The translations under genes were made by a program, and so were the position numbers. From Macrotrachela quadricornifera (Eukaryota > Rotifera > Eurotatoria > Philodinida > Philodinidae): DNA of 64,000 nt. The notes under the pieces were generated by a model. That model was not told where the DNA came from and searched no databases. It worked only from the letters and a program-made list of their open reading frames with translations. Shown here piece after piece: positions 58,490 to 64,000 of this stretch (the stretch's first letter is position 1; every line of letters begins with the position of its first letter). Location: positions 174,938 to 238,937 of the forward strand of contig JAJEKB010020941.1 in NCBI GenBank assembly GCA_022393335.1, given 5' to 3'.

Positions 58490-59450
58490 AGGTAATTATT
58501 AGATTATCCGCCTGAAATAGGCTTTGTCCGATAGTTTCACTCATATGTCTATTCGGTTCTTTAAGGTATACAAACAATTTAACGACCAAAGTATCATCCA
58601 ATGACACAATCGGCTGCACCGTATATCTATAAGTTGTATTATGTATTGATCGAACTTTGGCAAATGTCAGCTTTTCACCTTCAAACGAAAGTGTCCGATT
58701 GGAATACATTTCCAGTTCCAAACCAGATTGATCCCTGTTTATTACGTAACAAAAATCGTAAACCGGAAGCATCTTTTGTACGTCAGAGGCAAAATTATCA
58801 GCTGGTCTATTGATCTCATTCACGCTTTCGACCTTTCTCTTTGTTACTAGCTTTGTCACATATCGACTGCAAATTTTGTGACGGTGTTTAAACAGATGAA
58901 TCCAGTGCTCACTGAAACACATAGAGAAAAGCGTTAAAATCAATGCTTTTCATCTTCTTCGTTGCATCTCTACACATTTTGTTCTATTATGTCATACAAC
59001 ATGAAGAGGAGAAATTGTGTAGGAGACTGCAAGGGAGAAGGCTACAAATAGAAAGTCTCGAACAAAACTGTTAGTATAATGTTACCTTGTACAAAAACTT
59101 TCATCATTTACTTCACGTGCCTTTTGCAACCCCCATCTATCCAAATCTATGTCGTGTATAAGCAGTAGTTTTTCACCCGCTTTCTCAAATGATTCAGAAA
59201 CGAACGAATCAATTTCTTCAAGTTTTTTGTTTCTTTGTATCTCGATTTTCAATATATTTTCGAAATCATCGGATCTAGCTTGTATTCTTGACTTTTTTTG
59301 AGACGATTCCGCAGATTCGACCAAGAATGTTTTGTTTTACCAGTGTTAAAATTGGTTTTATCGTAAAAATCAGCGACTTTCTTCATATACTGGAGCGAAA
59401 TTTCGTGTAGTAAATTGTTTTCTTCATCATCCTTTTTATCATCTCATTCA
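58490..59450 (-). pseudogene. DDE transposase copy C, N-terminal half
   Basis: Upstream minus-strand codons (about 59430-59300) give an acidic segment and a psq-like SWSNLRNRLKKS. A frame change leads to IHDIDLDRWGLQKAREV at 59150-59100, the HTH start seen in copy A. An intron ends at TATGTGTTTCAG (about 58929). The following exon reads EHWIHLFKHRHKICSR (rest of the HTH) and YVINRDQSGLELE with RTLSFEGEK (first catalytic region). It then runs through YRYTVQPIVSLDDTL to a donor-like CCT|GTAAGT near 58490. It overlaps copy B over about 55 residues with clear divergence, so B and C are different subfamilies. The remaining exons are not seen. Confidence 0.65.
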
Positions 59451-59459
59451 ACTCCTGCT

Positions 59460-60855
59460 TCTCCACCAAAACTACTAGTAAAATCTAATGTTTATTCTTT
59501 TTCAAAACTATACTGGATACAATTGAAGATCGATTCAATATTGTCAAAAATGTTTCGTATGCTGTACACGCATGAATTAAATCAATGGATGGGAGTAATT
59601 CGGTAATATAATTGGAGACAAGTCGCAAGACATTGTAAAGATTTATTATTTTTCTTGCCTGTCAGTTCCGTGTAAAACAAGAATAAGCAATAATAGTCTT
59701 AAAATTAGTCGTACCTCTCTTAATCTGTTTGTTGTTAACCTGATGCTCGCAAACACCGTCTTGTTTGTGTTAGGCAATACCAAAAGACAATTGTATATAG
59801 TGGAATGTATAAAAGTGATGGATTATATCAACTGATTTAGAATACTCCTCGATACCATTCATCATAAATCAATGTACTTACTCTAAAGATTTATTGTTCA
59901 TTTGTAAAGAAAGTCAGTTAAAAAGTACCATGTACTCTCTATCACGAAATGTTAATAATCATTTAACAAAGGATGAAAATGAAGACAGAGCACATAGGAT
60001 TACATAAAACTGCAAAAAGGCAGCACTTTAGTCAAGTACAGGAGTGTATATTTTCATGGCAAGCGAAAATCCTGTAAATCTAAAATAAAACAACCAAATA
60101 ATTTAAAATTTTTAGATCAATCAGCAATGCGTGGGTCCTGATAGTGCTAAAAATTTCAAATGTATAGAATCTTTTTTTGACTGAATTACAAAATTTTCAA
60201 GTTTCAACCATTTTACCTGGGCAAAACATAAAATTGACCATAACTTTTCAAGGGAGATTTGTCAGCCCAAATCCTTTTGAGCTTTTTTCTATCTCGATGT
60301 CCTTTATCAAGCAACGTGTGAATAAAGGAAATCGGCATTGACCACCTCGGGAGGTCTCCTCAAAAGCATAACCACTATTGAAAGCTATAAATATATTGAC
60401 AAATTCTATTAACTCAAATCAGATAGACAAAGGATACCAACATGCAGAGAATATCGAAATTCCTAAATTCACTAACAAGGACAATCTTAAGAATACCAAT
60501 CATATATAATAATTCCTATGTTCTAAGATTTTATAGTAAACTAAACTACTATTGGTATAGTATCTTCAGATTTCACCTGACGACATCCTGGCAAGATAGA
60601 AACAACTGTTGTCATACAATGCCATTATTCCTACTCACCCTCATCCAACCTAAGATTGTCATATAATTGCTTAAATCAAATTTCATTTGAAAACTCAACA
60701 TCTGACAAAACTATTTGCCAAACTGAAACGCACTGCAGTAGCTTTAATTGATATTTCTTATCTCTATGTAAAATTTATTGATTCTCGACACACTCACACT
60801 AAAAAAGAGTTAGAAGTAGTAAATCAATGAAAAAAAAATCAAGATAGCAGCTCAA
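59460..60855. other. intergenic, nothing recognised
   Basis: AT-rich DNA between the DDE fragment and the 3' end of the FG-GAP gene. Short open frames (for example 60442-60666) have no recognisable features. Confidence 0.4.
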
Positions 60856-60858
60856 ATA

Positions 60859-63800
60859 TTAACAAGTCTGTAAGAAAATTTCTAAATTATCAGTTCCTTT
60901 GTTGGCGACAGCAAAATCCAGCTTTCCATCATTGTTCAAATCACCAACGGAAACTGAGAATGGAAGAGATCCATAGCCAATCGAAAAAATCTTTACATCT
61001 GCAAAGGAGCCATTCCCATAGCCAAGCAACACTCCGATGTTACTTGTACCATAATTAACGACAATAATATCTAACAAAGTGTCGTTGTTGAAATCATCAA
61101 CGGCAACAGTGATTGGTTCAGATTCGAAACCAGTCGTAAACTTTTTCTGGCTTGAAAAAGAACCATTGCCCCATCCGAGAAATATACCAATAGTGTCATT
61201 GTCATGATTCGCGACGACAATATCAAGTATGGAATCGTTGTTGAAATCACCAACAACTACCGACCATGGAGAAGAATCAGTTGGATATGTCATTTGATTT
61301 CCGAAAGAACCATTCTCATATCTCAGAAAAATACCAATGTTGTTAGTACCTGAATTTGCCACCACAATATCTATGTAACCATCATTATTAAAGTCTCCAT
61401 CGGCGAACGATCTTGGTAAAGATCGATCGCCAGTTATGAGGCTCATCTGATATAGAAAACCTTCATTGGGATATCCGAGATATACACTGACATTCGCCGC
61501 ATTTGCATTAGTGACAACGATATCCAGTCGGGTATCATTATTAAAATCACCAACAGCCACTGAATATGGACTCAAGCCACTTGGATAGATCATTCGATCT
61601 ACAAATGAGCCATCGCCATATCCGAGAAGGACACTTATAATGTTATCCTCCCAATTCGGAACAACGATATCCGGTCGGGCGTCGTTGTTAAAATCACCAA
61701 CAGCTGCAGATTGTGGATTAATGCCTGCTGAATATATTATTTGATTGGTAAAAGAGCCATTTCCATAGCCGAGAAGGACACTTATAGTGTTGCTACCATA
61801 ATTAGCAACGACGATATCTAGATAGGTGTCATTGTTAAAATCACCAACAGTTACAGATATTGGGTCACTGCCAGTTGAGTATATTGTTTGATTTGCAAAA
61901 GAGCCATTTCCATATCCGAGAAGGACACTTATAGTGCTATCATTCCAGTTAGCGACGACAATATCCAGATTGGTGTCGTTGTTAAAATCACCAACAGCTA
62001 CAGAGCATGGGTTAAAACCTGTTGAATATCTCGTTTGATTTGCAAAAGAGCCATTTCCATATCCGAGAAGGACACTTATAGTGTTGCTACCATAATTAGC
62101 AACGACGATATCCAGATAAGTGTCATTGTTAAAATCACCAACAGTTACAGATATTGGGTCACTGCCAGTTGAGTATATTGTTTGATTTGCAAAAGAGCCA
62201 TTTCCATATCCAAGGAAGATACTTACAGTGTTATCACCCTGATTAGCAACGACAAGATCCAGATTGATGTCGCTATTAAAATCACCAGCAGCTACAGAGC
62301 GTGGGTTAAAGCCCGTTGAATATATCATTTGCTTTACAAAAGAGCCATTTCCATATCCGAGAAGGACACTTATAGTGTTATCTTTCCAATTAGCAACGAC
62401 AATATCCAGTCGAGTGTCGTTGTTAAAGTCACCAACAGCTACAGAGTATGGATAAGTGCCAGTTGAATATGTGATTTGAGGATCGAAAGACCCGAGATCA
62501 TATGTGACAAACACATCTACATAATTGGTACTATTATATGCGACAATAATTTCAGAACGCCCATCTTTGTTGAAACTACCAGCACCTACCACCAATGGAG
62601 CGAAATCGAACTGTATACCGTAACTTCTTTGATTTTCAAATGTCCCGTTCCCATTTCCCAGAAATGTAACAAGATTTTTAGTACCATGATTGGCCACTGC
62701 TATATCCGCTTGACCATCTTTATTGAAATCATGGATAGCGATTGAGTATGGCTGAGAATTGAAGCCAGTTGAGAGCACCGTTTGGCTTCCAAAAGTTCCA
62801 TTTCCACGTCCAAGCAGAATACCTATGCTACTAGTACCATAATTGACAACGACAATATCTAATACATTATCGTTATTGAAATCAGAAACGGCAAAACTGT
62901 GCAAGTGAGACCCATCGGCAGATGTAAATATAATTTTGTCTTTTAGAGCTCCTCTGTCATATCGAAGTAGTATACTCACTGTGGCATCATCAAAATTCAC
63001 GACGACGATATCCTGCCGTGCGTCATTGTTAAAGTCACCAATAGCTACAGAGTCTGGATTAGAGCCAGTTGAACACGTTGTTTGATTTGCAAACGAGCCA
63101 TCTCCATATCCGAGAAGGACACTTACATTGTTACTACCAAAATTAGCGACGACGATATCTAGATTGCTATCGTTGTTAAAATCGCCAACAGTTACAGATA
63201 GTGGACTAGTGCCAGTTGAATATGTTGTTTGATTTGAAAATGAGCCATTTCCATATCCGAGAAGAACACTTACATTGTTACTACCAAAATTAGCGACGAC
63301 GATATCTAGATTGCTATCGTTGTTAAAATCACCAACAGCTACAGCTAGTGGACTAGTGCCAGTTGAATATGTTGTTTGATTTGCAAAAGTGCCATTTCCA
63401 TGTCCAAGAAGGATACTTACAGTATTGTCATCGGCATTAACAACGACGATATCCAGATTGGTGTCGTTGTTAAAATCACCAGTAGTCACAGACACTGGAC
63501 CAGTGCCAGTTGAATATGTTGTTTGATTTGCAAAAGACCCATTTCCATATCCAAGAAATACATTTGCATTATCAGTAGCAACGACGATATCCAGGTTGGT
63601 GTCGTTGTTAAAGTCACCAACAGCTACAGAGCCTGGCTCAGGGCCCGTGGAATATACCATTTCATTTGTGAAAGAGCCATTTCCATATCCGAGAAGGATA
63701 CTTATAGTGTTATCATGAGCATTAGCAACGACAATATCCAGATAGATGTCGTTGTTAAAATCACCAGTAGTCACAGACACTGGACCAGTACCAGTTGAAT

Positions 63801-64000
63801 ATTTCGTTTGATTTACAAAAGAGCCATTTCCATATCCAAGAAGGACACTTATAGTATTTTCATCTCGGTTAACAACGATGACATCCAGATGGTTGTCATT
63901 ATTAAAATCATCAACAACTACAAAGTATGGTGATTTGCCAGTTGAATATGTCGTTCGATTGGGAAAAAACTCGTCATAACCAAGCATGATACTTATAGTG
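60859..64000 (-). CDS. FG-GAP/VCBS repeat protein, 3' part (5' end outside window)
   Basis: Open minus-strand frame from the window edge to a stop at 60859, more than 1,040 codons. It is a tandem array of about 21 units of ~50 residues: YSTG..P.SV..GDFNND..LDIVVAN...N.ISVLLGYGNGSF.NQT. Each unit has a DxNxDxxxD calcium-binding loop (as GDFNNDTNLD) and N-glycosylation sequons (NGS, NDT, NQT). Such units form seven-bladed propellers, so 21 units would suit three propellers. The frame is open upstream of the first Met at 63987 with repeat-like residues, so the true start is beyond the right edge. Expected to be secreted or on the cell surface; ligand unknown. Two pairs of units are almost identical at the DNA level (for example 61740-61870 and 62040-62170), showing recent duplication or conversion. 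Confidence 0.85.
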   Translation of the reverse strand, partial: TISIMLGYDEFFPNRTTYSTGKSPYFVVVDDFNNDNHLDVIVVNRDENTISVLLGYGNGSFVNQTKYSTGTGPVSVTTGDFNNDIYLDIVVANAHDNTISILLGYGNGSFTNEMVYSTGPEPGSVAVGDFNNDTNLDIVVATDNANVFLGYGNGSFANQTTYSTGTGPVSVTTGDFNNDTNLDIVVVNADDNTVSILLGHGNGTFANQTTYSTGTSPLAVAVGDFNNDSNLDIVVANFGSNNVSVLLGYGNGSFSNQTTYSTGTSPLSVTVGDFNNDSNLDIVVANFGSNNVSVLLGYGDGSFANQTTCSTGSNPDSVAIGDFNNDARQDIVVVNFDDATVSILLRYDRGALKDKIIFTSADGSHLHSFAVSDFNNDNVLDIVVVNYGTSSIGILLGRGNGTFGSQTVLSTGFNSQPYSIAIHDFNKDGQADIAVANHGTKNLVTFLGNGNGTFENQRSYGIQFDFAPLVVGAGSFNKDGRSEIIVAYNSTNYVDVFVTYDLGSFDPQITYSTGTYPYSVAVGDFNNDTRLDIVVANWKDNTISVLLGYGNGSFVKQMIYSTGFNPRSVAAGDFNSDINLDLVVANQGDNTVSIFLGYGNGSFANQTIYSTGSDPISVTVGDFNNDTYLDIVVANYGSNTISVLLGYGNGSFANQTRYSTGFNPCSVAVGDFNNDTNLDIVVANWNDSTISVLLGYGNGSFANQTIYSTGSDPISVTVGDFNNDTYLDIVVANYGSNTISVLLGYGNGSFTNQIIYSAGINPQSAAVGDFNNDARPDIVVPNWEDNIISVLLGYGDGSFVDRMIYPSGLSPYSVAVGDFNNDTRLDIVVTNANAANVSVYLGYPNEGFLYQMSLITGDRSLPRSFADGDFNNDGYIDIVVANSGTNNIGIFLRYENGSFGNQMTYPTDSSPWSVVVGDFNNDSILDIVVANHDNDTIGIFLGWGNGSFSSQKKFTTGFESEPITVAVDDFNNDTLLDIIVVNYGTSNIGVLLGYGNGSFADVKIFSIGYGSLPFSVSVGDLNNDGKLDFAVANKGTDNLEIFLQTC

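Noticed and set aside
62264..63798. Plus-strand open frames opposite the FG-GAP gene
   Set aside because: They are antisense shadows of the 150-bp coding repeat.
1..64000. tRNA or rRNA genes and CRISPR arrays
   Set aside because: I searched by eye for B-box-like GGTTCGANTCC and for regularly spaced direct repeats with unique spacers; none convincing. The tandem arrays have no spacers.

Overview
The window looks like eukaryotic DNA from a small invertebrate, most likely a bdelloid rotifer of the Adineta/Rotaria kind. The DNA is AT-rich, genes have short GT-AG introns, and there is no operon structure. The gene set fits that assignment: an arginine-type ADP-ribosyltransferase fused to TPR repeats, a long FG-GAP/VCBS repeat protein, a secreted PAN-like plus galactose-binding-like protein, a TMEM272-like membrane protein, and a Ty3/gypsy element carrying a DEDDy-exonuclease third ORF. 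This is inferred from gene families; no rRNA or mitochondrial marker is present.

Layout. 1-8.5 kb: AT-rich DNA without a recognisable gene, holding a 15-bp dyad motif repeated six times, a foldback repeat and a minisatellite. 8.5-10.7 kb: secreted protein gene (+) with a TA-flanked MITE in its intron. 11.0-11.9 kb: piggyBac-like relic. 12.5-13.4 kb: two-exon TMEM272-like gene (-). 14.2-19.8 kb: non-coding repeats (two ATGA-rich palindromes, degenerate TCTA microsatellite, 71-bp tandem array, nested hAT-like elements). 19.9-22.5 kb: ADP-ribosyltransferase/TPR gene (-) broken by two in-frame TAA codons. 23.3-25.4 kb: a MITE, a TGGGA satellite and a foldback element with 480-bp arms. 27.6-30.9 kb: a 1,083-residue SDR/C-methyltransferase/glycosyltransferase fusion (-). 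31-36.5 kb: repeat-rich spacer. 36.8-39.6 kb: DNA transposon with about 297-bp TIRs and a decayed CENP-B/DDE transposase. 40.7-41.3 kb: Pif1/Helitron helicase relic. 42.7-43.1 kb: hAT-type MITE with an assembly gap.

43.6-55.1 kb is a three-level nest. A DDE transposase pseudogene (-) is split by a hAT transposon (43700-54501, TSD CATAGAAC). That hAT's five-exon transposase (+) is split by a Ty3/gypsy retrotransposon (45051-52587, TSD GATCT, 282-bp LTRs that read as identical) on the minus strand. The retrotransposon encodes gag, pol and a DEDDy exonuclease, and its integrase carries a roughly 150-bp inversion. 55.1-58.3 kb is a decayed RTE-like LINE next to a second, diverged DDE transposase fragment (58.5-59.4 kb).

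60.9-64.0 kb: the 3' part of a secreted or surface FG-GAP repeat gene (-) that runs off the right edge. Apparently intact host genes are the PAN-like/galactose-binding gene (first exon not located), the TMEM272-like gene, the SDR/MTase/GT fusion and the FG-GAP gene. Almost everything else with recognisable coding content is mobile DNA.
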